From assembly GCA_028023455.1 (NCBI GenBank), contig JAQFVV010006503.1, forward strand, positions 662,404 to 726,403: a DNA stretch of 64,000 nucleotides, in the 5' to 3' direction. This document shows, in pieces, positions 1 through 9,570 of the stretch. The notes beneath the pieces are model-generated. The model saw only the letters and a list, made by a program, of their open reading frames with translations. It did no database searches and had not been told where the DNA came from. A program made the translations under genes and the position numbers. Position 1 is the first letter of the stretch, and the number at the start of each line of letters is the position of its first letter. This DNA comes from Epiperipatus broadwayi (Eukaryota > Onychophora > Udeonychophora > Euonychophora > Peripatidae).

Positions 1-1555
1 ATGATGACTGCTTGTAAAGTAATATTTTTTATTTTACTTAATGTAGATTTTTTATCTTAGCTTTTATTTCTTTTGGGTCTCTCTATATGCTAATGATGAT
101 GAAGATTGGGTAGTTGTTTTGCTATATTACTATGTTTTAATTATATGCACCGATTATCAGAGTTACGTGAACATTTTTCACCAACTTTAACGTGAATATG
201 TATCACCTTTAGGATGTAAAATTTAGTCATATATTTTAGTAACTTTTTAATAGGAAAGATGAACTTGACTGTTGAAGTATTGATCCTGCATTTAAAGTGC
301 TGTTTATGCATTTAACAAATTAAAAAGTAGAAAACGTTATTAAATTATTTGTATATTTAATTGTAGTTCTGCTAAATTTTTGTACGGAAATGGAGCACGG
401 GTCTCTTATCAGTGTAACTAAATTCACTGAATTTTTTTTTATATATTCTTCAGTTTGTAGATTATGATGATATTAAACTAACATAAAGACACATCTCTGT
501 TGGAATACACATATAAAACAGATCAATAATAAAAGACCTTTTTTAGAAATATATATTTTTAAAGGACATGAAGATGTTTAATATAAAACAGTTAAATAAT
601 GAAAGTCCTTTTAAAATTATATTTAAAGTTGAATATGAATATTGTTTTTATATATTCAATTTATAATAATTTAGTTATTTCAAAACCATTTTATTGAGGC
701 ATAAAATTAATTACTTTTATTAAGATCATTTAGAATAAAACATAATGAAGAGCTATTGTGACATATAGTCTAGAAGCCTTTCAGAGAAAAAAAAAGTTTG
801 TTATATAATTTAAAAAGCAGTATCAAAAAATATATGATATACGTGAGTGCTTGTAATTGATGAATTGGTTTTATAATAGTCATTACAAACTTAATTTTTT
901 TTAAATCTTTCTTTTTTAAAAAAAAAAGTTATAATGACAGTTAATGAATAACGATATTAATTTTATTTATATTAAATCAAATTTATATATGTATTGACAT
1001 GTATGTCTACTTATCTATTCATCTTAGTGGAAATTTATAAAAAATGGAATATCTTATTTTGTATTTTTTTTCAATAGCATTATTAATGTATTCAAACAAG
1101 TGAAAAACATGTGTCCAACAACTGATATATAAACTTTTACATATTTTAATTTTTTTTTTTATTGTCAATGTATGAACAACAACAATAGTAAGAACATGAT
1201 AAATACCCATTTAAGGAATTGTAAATAACTAATTATTCATAACTTTCTTTTTGTTATGGATAAGAGATTTATATAAAAAAAAACTTTAACAAGCAATATA
1301 CTTTATATTTATTAATTCGTCAATTTTATAATTATGTTAGAGCTGGCTTAAAATAATGAACTCTTGAAAAGCAATGCATTGTCTGATACATTTGATCTTT
1401 TTTAGTTTTATTTTCATTAAAATGCACATAGTTGTTCATTCTATGCTCTAATCATTGAATATAAATGTTTTAAATCTTGAAATCTAACGCTGAAGTAATA
1501 AATGATTCATTAAATCTTAGTCCTCCATTTTATGACCATAATTAATTATTGTAAA
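1..1555. other. AT-rich noncoding stretch
   Basis: No gene or recognisable element is seen. There are poly-A and poly-T runs and short AT-rich tracts. The only open frame of note, 63 codons on the minus strand near 1.0-1.2 kb, is low-complexity and looks like a chance frame in AT-rich DNA. Confidence 0.5.
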
Positions 1556-1559
1556 AAAT

Positions 1560-2855
1560 CACATTAAAACGTTGCATGATCACCATTTCATTTGCCTACA
1601 CAAACTGTTAAAACCGTAGCAAACTCATCTCTATACAATAGTTCGACCTAGTGCAAGTCATGGTAATTAATGGATGCTAGAAGGTTTGAGCATAAAATTG
1701 TTATCTAGAGTCTATTCACCCAATATCACCAGATTAGTTTTTAGCTTGTGGCTTTTGACAGTAAGGAGCCTTAGAGCTAGAAGTACTGTACCTATACCTT
1801 TGGATCCAATGCAGCATTTCAGGAGCAACCTTTTACCTATTTAGTTAACTATAAAACTATAAGCTGAAGATGAAACCACAATAATGTTTACAATCCAAGA
1901 TAATTTACTTGGAACTCAAACAGATTTGAAATTGGTTTAGTATCTATATATTTTGATGTTTTTGGTTTTTTGTAACCAGTTATGATGGTACTATGGGTAT
2001 AAGTGGTATAAAACCACTAAAACCCCACATGATCACCATTTCCTATGCTTGCACAAGTTATTAAAGCAGTAGCAAACTTTATATAGTAGTGCTACCCATA
2101 CAAGCCTAAGTGATCAATAGATGCTAGGAGATTTGTGCATAAAATCCCAAACTAATGCCGACTCATCCAGTATCTCCAGATTAAGTCAATAAACATCACA
2201 TGATTACTCTGGATTGCACTGAGTGGCAATATGTACAGAGAGTTTTGCCTATTTTATCTTCAGATTAATTTGTAGCTTGTGGCTTTTAGCAGTGAACAGT
2301 CTTGAATCTGAGAACATTGAATCTAGTTTGGTGAATCCAATGCAACATTCAAGCAGCCATCTTTTGCCTATTTAGTTAATTATAAAGCTATGAGTACAAG
2401 ATGAACATGTAATAATGTTATTAATCCAAGGTAATTTTTTGCACTAGGTTAACAGCTACTATAAGCATAGAAAATGGTGATCATACGCTTTATAAATGGC
2501 TTTATACCAATCCTGCCCATAGGATGAAGATGACCATGATTATACTGAACTAGGTTTAGATTTGGATTAAAACTTTATTGTGTTTTCATTTTGGCTCAGA
2601 GCTTTATAATTAACTAAATAGGTAAAATGTGACTGCTGGAAGGTTTGATTGAATTCAAAATTTAGATGTAGTATTTCAGATTCAAGGTTCCTTGCTTATA
2701 AAAACACAGGCTAAAAACCAATCTGGTAATATTGGATGAGTTTGCTCTAGAGTGGGACATTATGCACAAACCTTTATCTAGATAGGAACTTTATGCACAA
2801 ACCTTCTAGCATCCAATAATTACTATGGCTTTCACTGAGTGGCACAACTGCAATT
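1560..2855. repeat. Compound foldback repeat, family A (several partial copies)
   Basis: Partial plus-oriented copies start near 1573, 2010 and 2262, followed by an inverted half copy ending near 2850. They share the blocks CACATGATCACCATTT, GTAGCAAACTC, GGATGCTAG, TTTAGCTTGTGGCTTTT and ACCTATTTAGTTAA, and the inverted half carries the reverse complements, including GCACAAACCTTCTAGCATCC. The same blocks recur in five other places in the window. No coding capacity is seen. This looks like a non-autonomous foldback (MITE-like) family, here clustered by nested or repeated insertion. The class is uncertain, because some copies elsewhere have flanking repeats longer than a cut-and-paste element would leave. 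Confidence 0.7.
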
Positions 2856-3210
2856 AATTATATGTTAGTAAATACAATAGCAGGAAGACTTTCTTTATTG
2901 CCATAATAAAAGTGTGCTGTGGTATATGCTCCAGCATGGTAGTAAAATGATATTAAGCTTATGTTCTTCAAGCTATGAAAAATGTCCATGCCATTATATG
3001 CTTCCAATTCTTTCAAAAAAATTTTTTTAGAATATGTACTGAGATTTAAAGGTATCTTAAATAAAATCATAAAATTTATGTTGCCAAAATATTTGCTATT
3101 TTTAAAGGGATGGGTATTACATGTTTTTTTTTTTATTTTGTATAAATGATACAATAATTAATTTAAATTTGAATTGAAATACTAAAAAATGATTCACTAA
3201 AATAAATTCT

Positions 3211-3641
3211 TAATATATATATATTTTCAAAACAATACAATAATTAATACAGTAAAAATATTTAAAAAACAAATATATACCATAATTTAATAGAAGTACT
3301 TTCAACTATCTATGTAGTCATTATCAACTAGATTCAAATTGTATTACAAAAAAATCATTACAAATGTATACAAAAAGAAGCTATGTTAATAAAAAATGAA
3401 AAGCATTATTTGATAAATAGACAGGCTGCCAATATAAAAATTAATGAATTGTGGGGAAATTGATGTATGATGTAATTCTTTTTGTATACATTTGTAACAG
3501 TTTTTTGTAATACAATTTGAATCTAGTTGATAAGGACTACATAGACAGCTGAAAGTACTTCTATTAAATTATGGTATATATTTGTTTTTAAAATATTTTT
3601 ACTGTATTAATTATTGTATTGTTTTGAATAATTATATATAT
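3211..3641. repeat. Long inverted repeat (foldback), arms about 165 bp
   Basis: The left arm, about 3211-3379, is the reverse complement of the right arm, about 3477-3641, with few differences over 150 bases; the spacer is about 97 bp. Shared blocks include ATGGTATATATTTG, GAAAGTACTTCTATTAAA and GTAATACAATTTGAATCTAG. It has no coding capacity and lies 30-70 bp beyond the 3' end of the Penelope-like element. Each arm holds a UUGAUAA ... GAAA pattern that can be drawn as a degenerate hammerhead fold. It may be an inverted pair of ends of another Penelope-like element or an independent foldback. Confidence 0.8.
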
Positions 3642-3669
3642 TTTATTATAATTGGAATACAGACATTGA

Positions 3670-3671
<2 letters not shown>

Positions 3672-3710
<39 letters not shown>
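3672..3710. repeat. (TA)n microsatellite at the 3' edge of the PLE
   Basis: About 19 TA units directly abut the end of the 3' terminal repeat of the Penelope-like element. A shorter (TA)n lies at 6626-6642, against the outer edge of the 5' copy, so AT-repeat DNA borders both ends. Confidence 0.9.
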
Positions 3711-3711
<1 letters not shown>

Positions 3712-3712
<1 letters not shown>

Positions 3713-3759
3713 TCAAAACTACCCCAAATCTAAAATTAAACCAGACCAGCATAAAAATA
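3712..3759 (-). repeat. PLE terminal direct repeat, 3' copy
   Basis: These 48 bp match 6578-6625 in the same orientation with one mismatch (offset 2866). The core reads TCTAAAATTAAACCAGACC on the plus strand. It follows the hammerhead-like motif by about 8 bases and ends against (TA)n, as expected for the pseudo-LTR of a Penelope-like element. Confidence 0.85.
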
Positions 3760-3767
3760 TTATTAAA

Positions 3768-3812
3768 ACACAACCTAAGGTTTCACTGCTACAAGCAGAC
3801 TTCTCAAGTATA
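3768..3812 (-). ncRNA. Hammerhead-like ribozyme fold in the PLE 3' end (degenerate core)
   Basis: Read on the minus strand: AUAC, UUGAGAA, a stem-loop CUGC-UUGUA-GCAG flanked by short linkers, GAAA, CCUUAGGU, U, GUGU. Stem I would be AUAC/GUGU (one U-G pair). Stem III would be A-U, C-G, C-G with triloop UUA, followed by U at the cleavage position (between 3772 and 3771). The core has U and A where canonical hammerheads have C3 and G8; these two bases pair with each other, so the change is potentially compensated. There is also one bulged base in stem II. Penelope-like elements are known to carry type I hammerheads with very short stem III in their pseudo-LTRs. Activity is not implied. Confidence 0.42.
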
Positions 3813-3846
3813 AAGAACTACAAAAAACTACACAATATATATACTA

Positions 3847-4338
3847 TTAAAAACTACCCACAAATCCATTCACTTCCCATCCACCCTTAATATTAAAAGA
3901 ACTCTTAAATAAGTTAATTGCTTCAGAATAATAAATTTTCAATACTAAATACTCTTTAATTCTTCTTTTGATTTCATTTCTCTCAAAGAAGACAACCTTA
4001 GCTTCATCAAAATCAATAGTGTGGCCTATATCTTTTTCATGGACATACAAAGCAGAACTAAGATATCTATTTTTAACTCTACTTTTATGAACCTTTATTC
4101 TTTCATTTAAACTCAAACTACTCTGACCTATGTAAACCTTCTTACAAAATAAACAAAAAATAAAATATACTAAACCTGGAATAGTCTTTCTATCAAAAAC
4201 CTCTTTTGTATTATTTAATAAATTATTCAATGTAACACCTCTTTTCCGAGCAATTTTCTTATTTCCAAACAATTTACTATTTCTACACACAATTTTATAA
4301 GAAGACAATTTAAATGGCAAAGAAATAAAATCATATTT
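3847..4338 (-). CDS. GIY-YIG endonuclease domain of the PLE (separated from RT by one stop)
   Basis: This 163-codon stretch lies in the same frame as the RT, after a TAA at 4341-4339. It has no methionine codon, so it can hardly be translated on its own and is best read as the C-terminal domain of a once continuous RT-endonuclease protein. Landmarks, counted from the TTG at 4320: LVY at 50-52, a CxxC pair at 56 and 59, VYIGQ at 62-66, an arginine at 74, HEKDIGH near 94-100 and a glutamate at 113 followed by a basic KRRIKE segment. These match the GIY-YIG nuclease of Penelope-like elements, which nicks target DNA for primed reverse transcription. The first G of the GIY motif is replaced by L. 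The frame is otherwise intact. Confidence 0.82.
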   Translation of the reverse strand, partial: KYDFISLPFKLSSYKIVCRNSKLFGNKKIARKRGVTLNNLLNNTKEVFDRKTIPGLVYFIFCLFCKKVYIGQSSLSLNERIKVHKSRVKNRYLSSALYVHEKDIGHTIDFDEAKVVFFERNEIKRRIKEYLVLKIYYSEAINLFKSSFNIKGGWEVNGFVGSF

Positions 4339-6237
4339 TTATTTAACCTTTACATCCTTACAAATATTACTATTAAATAAAATACTTTTAACAAATTTAT
4401 CAGAGTATCCAACATTCAAATAATCTTTATAAAATTGATATTTCTGAAACAAAGCTACCCCACTAGAATTATTTAATTTAATATTCCTATGACAATATTT
4501 CCTTAAAACAGCTACTTTATGAGTTACAGACTGATAGCTATCAGGTTTAATTATAGATCTTAATTCATTACTTTTAACTAAATGACTGCACAATAAACAA
4601 TTAATTTCTATATTTCTAATCACCAAAAGATCTAAAAATTTTAACTTACCAAAATCTAACCCCCCTCCTTCTAACACAAATTTTATAGAAGGATCAAAAC
4701 AATTAAACTCATTTACAAATTCCTTCAATTTATCATTCTCAACTACAAATAAACAATCATCAACATATCTGACAAATAATTTTACATATAAACAATTATT
4801 TTTAATAATAATTTCCTCTTCCATAAAACTAATATAAACTGAACATACTAAAGGAGAAATAATATAACCTATTATCCACCCTTCCTTAATCTTATAAAAA
4901 TTACCTTTATAAGTAAAATACATAGAATCTTCCAATAACAAAAGCAAATCTTTAATTACCTTAATTTTATTTTTTGATAAAGAACTTTTCTTAATCAATA
5001 CAAACAAAAGAACATCAATACTGCTTAGCCTATTGACAGACTGATACATATTTTCAGTATCTAAACTTCCAAATACCCAATTACTTTCCATTTTAAAATT
5101 ATTAATCTTATCAAAAGCCTCAAAAGAAGAAGAAACTGTGTACTGACCAAAATTAACAAATTGTTTTAAAAAATTATTCAAGAATCTAGAAATACCCTCT
5201 ACAACACTACCTGTAAAATCAAAAATAAATCTTAAAGGAAAACCATCTTTATGAGTTTTAATATTCACAAACATCTTAGCTGATGTAAAATCATTAGGAT
5301 AGCATTTTAAATAATCTACTCTATTAAAAAAATTTAAATTAACCATTTTCTTCATAATATCTATCAATTTTCTTTTAATCAAATTACCTGGATCTTTATC
5401 TAATAACATATATTTACCATTATTTAATTCTCTATCCATTTTCTCTTTGAATTCATCTTCTTTCATAATAACAAACCTACCAGCTTTGTCTTCATGAGAA
5501 ATGATTACATCATTAGCAATATTTTTAAGATGTTTAATCTCAGCAGGATTAATAACAAATTTTTCTTTCCTTTTTAAACTTTTATTCAAAATCGATTGAA
5601 TACCAACTTTCTGCTCACCACTCAAATTACTAGATTCAATAGACGAAATTGTATCAAAAACTATATTTTTTGAATGAAATGGAACAAAATTAGGGCCTTT
5701 ACCAAGAATATCTAATTCTCTATCATTTAACTTCAAATCCGAAAGATTAACTACTCTATCCTCAGAAATCTTATTCTTATACCCTTTATCACTACAATAA
5801 ACTTTATTAACTTTCCCAAACAACCACTTTAATTTTCTTTCATATTTTTTACAATAGAAATTTGACCTATTCTGTCTAAATTGTCTCATAAAAAAATTCA
5901 AAATTGAATAATTAAAACCTTGCCTCCTTTCTAAATAATATCTATTCCTTTTATATAGATAAATAAATTTATAAAACCTTACAAAAGTACCTTTTAAAAA
6001 ACTATTCAATATATATGTTTGTAACTTAAAAACTAAATTTTTATTTTGAAGCAACTTTTTATTTCTACTAAAATTAATAACACAGCACCTAGGAAAAACA
6101 CTAAATTCCCTGCATTTTTTAAGAAAATAAATCTGCCATCGTAAAGACTCTATCCTATCACTCAATTTAGACAAATTTGTAATCCTTCTAATATCATTAA
6201 ATGGAAAATTATTAAAAACTAAACTCCACAAACCCAT
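4339..6237 (-). CDS. Penelope-like element reverse transcriptase
   Basis: The frame gives 632 residues from the first ATG at 6237; a TTG at 6258 is open further upstream but no earlier ATG exists. An N-terminal basic region of about 160 residues precedes the RT. Family landmarks, in ATG numbering: ELDILGKGPNFVP near 174-187, HEDKAGRFVIM near 248-258, VNIKTHKDGFPLRF near 324-337 (the KIHK-like motif), motif A LDTENMYQS near 392-400, motif B reduced to GYIISPL near 457-463, motif C YVDD at 491-494, and GKLKFLDLLV near 529-538. The catalytic aspartates are present. Motif B departs from the usual GSPLSP-like form. The protein copies element RNA at a nick made by the GIY-YIG domain. It ends at a TAA directly before the endonuclease, in the same frame. 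Confidence 0.9.
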   Translation of the reverse strand: MGLWSLVFNNFPFNDIRRITNLSKLSDRIESLRWQIYFLKKCREFSVFPRCCVINFSRNKKLLQNKNLVFKLQTYILNSFLKGTFVRFYKFIYLYKRNRYYLERRQGFNYSILNFFMRQFRQNRSNFYCKKYERKLKWLFGKVNKVYCSDKGYKNKISEDRVVNLSDLKLNDRELDILGKGPNFVPFHSKNIVFDTISSIESSNLSGEQKVGIQSILNKSLKRKEKFVINPAEIKHLKNIANDVIISHEDKAGRFVIMKEDEFKEKMDRELNNGKYMLLDKDPGNLIKRKLIDIMKKMVNLNFFNRVDYLKCYPNDFTSAKMFVNIKTHKDGFPLRFIFDFTGSVVEGISRFLNNFLKQFVNFGQYTVSSSFEAFDKINNFKMESNWVFGSLDTENMYQSVNRLSSIDVLLFVLIKKSSLSKNKIKVIKDLLLLLEDSMYFTYKGNFYKIKEGWIIGYIISPLVCSVYISFMEEEIIIKNNCLYVKLFVRYVDDCLFVVENDKLKEFVNEFNCFDPSIKFVLEGGGLDFGKLKFLDLLVIRNIEINCLLCSHLVKSNELRSIIKPDSYQSVTHKVAVLRKYCHRNIKLNNSSGVALFQKYQFYKDYLNVGYSDKFVKSILFNSNICKDVKVK

Positions 6238-6577
6238 ACTAAAAACCCAAATTACCAATACCCTTATAAATTAAAACCCAATAAAACCTACACACACTTC
6301 TATATATATATATAACTAAATAAACACAAATATACTCTTTCAACCCAAACTCAAACAACAAACATAATATAGATAAATGACATTCAAATATATCAATAAT
6401 TAAAAACAAAACAAAAAAAAATATATCAATAATAAAATGTCAATAATAAATATCAATAATAAAATATCAATAATAAAAAAAAAATCTTTACACTACATCA
6501 GCAAAACTACTCTTAAACGCAAAAAACTCATTAAAATGTAAACATTACAAGCATAAAGCTAAACTAGTCAATATAAA

Positions 6578-6625
6578 ATCAAATCTACCCCAAATCTAAA
6601 ATTAAACCAGACCAGCATAAAAATA
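6578..6625 (-). repeat. PLE terminal direct repeat, 5' copy
   Basis: Matches 3712-3759 with one mismatch. In element orientation its upstream edge meets (AT)n at 6626-6642 and it lacks the hammerhead-like segment that precedes the 3' copy. The copy therefore begins about 12 bases downstream of the cleavage position predicted in the 3' motif. Confidence 0.85.
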
Positions 6626-6642
6626 ATATATATATATATATA

Positions 6643-7715
6643 ACATTAAATTTATGTAGAACTTTTAGAATAACAAAAAGTTTCAATTATTGGAAAGACC
6701 ATATCTGAATTTTTTTATACATTTTATTTAATTTGATAAATCTTAATACTTTTTAAGATGCATCAGATTAATTCATCCAGAAAAATATCATATAAAATAC
6801 TATTATTTAGAAAATATCTGTCTTAGCAGAATAAATCAAAATTTTGATAAGCAGTACATAATTTATGTATTACAATTAAAGTTATGAAAAACTGACAACT
6901 GACCAGGTTCCTTTCTCCATAATCTGCTGACACTTATATAGCATTATTATAAACAAAAAAAAAAATATTTCTTTTCCAACTGTTTAACTTTATTAATTAT
7001 TACAATCCGTAAGTTCAGTCATCAATTATGGAGTCCTATAATAAAGTCAGAGTATCATTAAATTTTTTATCTATGTTAACCATAGGAGATGCTTAGATAA
7101 AAATATTTCTTCTACTTTTATGATATTATTATTTAAAATATCTATTTAATTGCTGGTTCATTTTTATTTTTGTATCATTCAGAAATATTCATAGAAACCA
7201 CTGCTTTTGTTTGAAAATGAGGAATAATTTTTATCTCTATTGAGAAAAACTGGAATAAATTGCTAAATCATTTGGATGAAAGTTTAAATATTGTATATAA
7301 ATTACTTTACATATAACTATTGGAATGATCTTGAAAGAAAAAAAAATATCTACAAAATCTATATCTTCTAAATGCCAAATATAAAATCATAGAAAAGTAA
7401 TAGATTTGTGTAAAATATCACATAGCAAGATAACAAGTTCATTGTGGAATTATTTTGGGAGTATTAGAAAAAAAACATCATTTAGGACAATTAGTCTAAT
7501 AATTTTTAATTACTCTCAACAAATATTTATACAGTCAACTACCAGATGAATAGTTTTAAGGGCAAAAATTGTGGACCTTTATGAATACATTAAAAGCGGA
7601 CATGAAATCTGAAATTATTAATTTAAATTATCCGGAAAGTAGAACAGGACTAATAAGGGAGCATGAGATGACATTTGATTTATTTATTTAGCATATGATG
7701 TCATCACATTAAAAT
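6643..7715. other. AT-rich noncoding stretch
   Basis: No coding frame, tandem repeat or recognisable element is seen between the Penelope-like element and the decayed LINE. It consists of low-complexity A/T runs. Confidence 0.45.
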
Positions 7716-7799
7716 TCAACACCAATAGTTCTTAATCAACCAAGAGCCAATTCTTCCAACACATGTAAAGCAAAGAGGCCAACAATGATCTGGGAAATT

Positions 7800-7935
7800 G
7801 GAGACTCTTTGCAAATATATACCATATTTTGTGGTCATCCATATTCACAGTTTAGAGAATCTATATGCTTCCACTTGTGCAACATATAATAACATCTAAC
7901 CTAGCCTGTTCTTATTCTGTTAAACTTTGACCAGA
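7800..7935 (-). pseudogene. C-terminal segment of the decayed LINE ORF2
   Basis: One minus frame reads NRIRTG, stop, VRCYYMLHKWKHIDSLNCEYG, stop, PQNMVYICKE. This resembles the R-TGxGRC-LHKW--DSP-CxCG--QT--HI motif near the C-terminus of many Jockey and CR1 group proteins, where a cysteine/histidine cluster follows the thumb. The two stops sit where Q or R would be expected, so they look like point mutations. Confidence 0.62.
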
Positions 7936-8239
7936 GTTTTTCTGGAACTGTAAAACCCAAGCACTCAAAGTGTGGGTTCCACTTTTAGTATGTGATGAAT
8001 TATATTGGAGTTCAATCCAATTTAATGCCCAATAATTTATGGTGTGATCGATTTGTAACTTTTTAATTACAGAAATTGACTTTAATAGTCTTTCCAGGAT
8101 AGATTGTTATTGAGGTGGAAACAAATGGAAATTGATTTCTCTGGATTAGGCTTGAGATATCAAATAAGAATTAATCTTCCTTTACTTTTAAACAGAGTTG
8201 AGGTTTCTCTCAAATTCACTGAATGTATCCTCTGAAAGC

Positions 8240-8560
8240 AAGGACAATGTCACAAGAATAGATGATCTTTCCTGAAGTTGTTTTCAGTAGATTAAGAACA
8301 TACAATTTGAAACGGATTGGAGAAATGGTTGATCCCTGTGGTAGACCATTTTTAGTTGAGCACATTTTGCTGTTGTTGTGGCCAAGAACATATCTAAATT
8401 TCCTATTTTTTGGAGATTTTCCAAAGTGTAAGGGTAGATTTGCATTTGGTGATCATTCTTAGTTTGTAAATCAGTCCCATCTTCAACATTATTAAAAGCA
8501 AGGCTAATATCAATGAATACAGTATTTATTTTGGAACAGAATTGAAACCTTTATTGATAA
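8240..8560 (-). pseudogene. RT core (motifs A-C) of the decayed LINE
   Basis: One frame near 8535-8470 reads TVFIDISLAFNNV, which is RT motif A. Another near 8355-8240 reads NGLPQGSTISPIRF (motif B) and IYSCDIVLAF, where the YADD of motif C is damaged to YSCD. Fragments are in different frames. Loss of a catalytic aspartate and the frameshifts make this non-functional. Confidence 0.68.
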
Positions 8561-8578
8561 GTATAGTGCATGAGAAAA

Positions 8579-8800
8579 CTAGATCACAATAGTTATTATC
8601 AGGTCTAAAACATCCTGTTCTATAGGTAAAGCAGACACAAGAATTGGTAATAGTCTTACCAAAAGAATTCTTTCAAAAAGTTTGTAAGTGTACTTGAGGA
8701 TATATCTAGGATAAAATTTCTTAACAGAATTTGATGACTTTCCTGGGTTTGCAATGGCAATAATTTTTGCCAATTTGCAAATATCAGGTATATAACCATT
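8579..8800 (-). pseudogene. N-terminal RT segment of the decayed LINE
   Basis: The minus strand reads KLAKIIAIANPGKSSNSVKK followed by YKLFERILLVRLLPIL and LPIEQ. This matches the start of LINE RT domains (I-KPGK, YRPISLL, K--E-IL--RL, L---Q-GF), with the PI segment mutated. It continues into the motif A fragment at lower coordinates in another frame. Confidence 0.65.
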
Positions 8801-8884
8801 ATGAAAATATTTTCCTGAAGGTTTGTGATGATAAAATTTTAGTATTATTTATATATTGGATCAATGTCTTTAGAAAATTCATTT

Positions 8885-9570
8885 AACTGTTAGTAATAGC
8901 ACACTGATTAGTATATGCACAATGTTTTAAATGATATTATTCTCTTTTTCACAGAGGCAAAACTCTCCATACAGTAGCCACTCAATGTAAACCAGAGTAA
9001 TCAATGGATGCAGGAAGGTTTGTGTATAAAATTCCTATTTAGTATCTACTCATCCAATGTCCCCAGAATAGTTTCTAACTTGTGACTTTCATCAGGGAGG
9101 AGCCTTGGAACTGAGAGCACTGCACCTAGAAAGCCATAAGCTAAAAACTAGTTTGGCAATATTGAATGAATAGGCACTAGATAGGGATTTTATGTACAAA
9201 CCTTCCTGCATCCATTGATTACTCTGGCTTGAAATGAGTGGTGGTACTGTATGGAGAGTTTTGCCTCTGTAAAAAACAGATTGTGTAAGCTTAAAAAATG
9301 GTGATCATGTGATGTTTGATGATATTACTCTCATCTTTTCTTCAGGTATTTCTGACCTGACCAGTGATAGTCCTAGCATAGGAATTGAATCTGGACTTTT
9401 ATTAGATTCTTTAATTGTTACCTTAACATTTAATATTCCAAGGATCAGAGGGGTCAGGTTTGAATTGAATGCTAGTACAGACACTGATCAGTCCAGAAAC
9501 ATCTGAAGAAAAGAGACTAATAGCTCCTGAATTGATGTGCATATATTTACCTGTGCACCATTGATATAAT
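8885..9570. repeat. Decayed copy of foldback family B, split by a family A element
   Basis: 8885-8950 reads TGTTAGTAATAGCACAC then TATTATTCTC, and 9330-9520 reads TTCAGG, TAGCATAGGAATTGAA and ACATCTGAAGAA. Both flanks match arms of the inverted repeat at 33.85-34.40 kb in order and spacing. The family A copy at 8957-9310 separates the two parts, so the nesting is LINE, then family B, then family A. Confidence 0.6.
8957..9310. repeat. Foldback repeat family A copy
   Basis: The left arm begins GGCAAAACTCTCCATACAGT and the right arm ends with its reverse complement, ACTGTATGGAGAGTTTTGCC (about 9246-9265), followed by AATGGTGATCATGTGATGTT. The arms are about 100-150 bp around a short centre. The outer flanks TGATATTATTCTC and TGATATTACTCTC resemble each other and could be a target duplication of more than 12 bp. 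Confidence 0.75.

Larger units (their letters stand above)
3712..6625 (-). mobile_element. Penelope-like retroelement with GIY-YIG endonuclease, nearly complete
   Basis: The element is read on the minus strand. It starts with a 48-bp repeat at 6578-6625, followed by about 340 bp of leader, an RT frame (6237-4339), a GIY-YIG endonuclease frame in the same phase (4338-3847), a hammerhead-like fold (3812-3768) and a second copy of the 48-bp repeat (3759-3712). Domain order RT then GIY-YIG, and terminal direct repeats, are hallmarks of Penelope-like elements. The total is about 2.9 kb, compact for the group. (TA)n tracts lie outside both repeats. The long conserved frame suggests recent insertion, although a nonsense codon separates RT from endonuclease. 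Subfamily cannot be decided by eye. Confidence 0.88.

Noticed and set aside
3582-3890. Plus-strand 102-codon frame near the PLE
   Set aside because: It reads through the (TA)n microsatellite and the PLE terminal repeat; low complexity, not a gene.
4339-6258. TTG start at 6258 for the PLE RT
   Set aside because: Eukaryotic initiation at TTG is unlikely; the ATG at 6237 is the first methionine and loses only seven codons.
8262-8462. Plus-strand 66-codon frame as a gene
   Set aside because: It is the antisense shadow of the decayed LINE RT, whose motif B and C pieces are read on the minus strand here.
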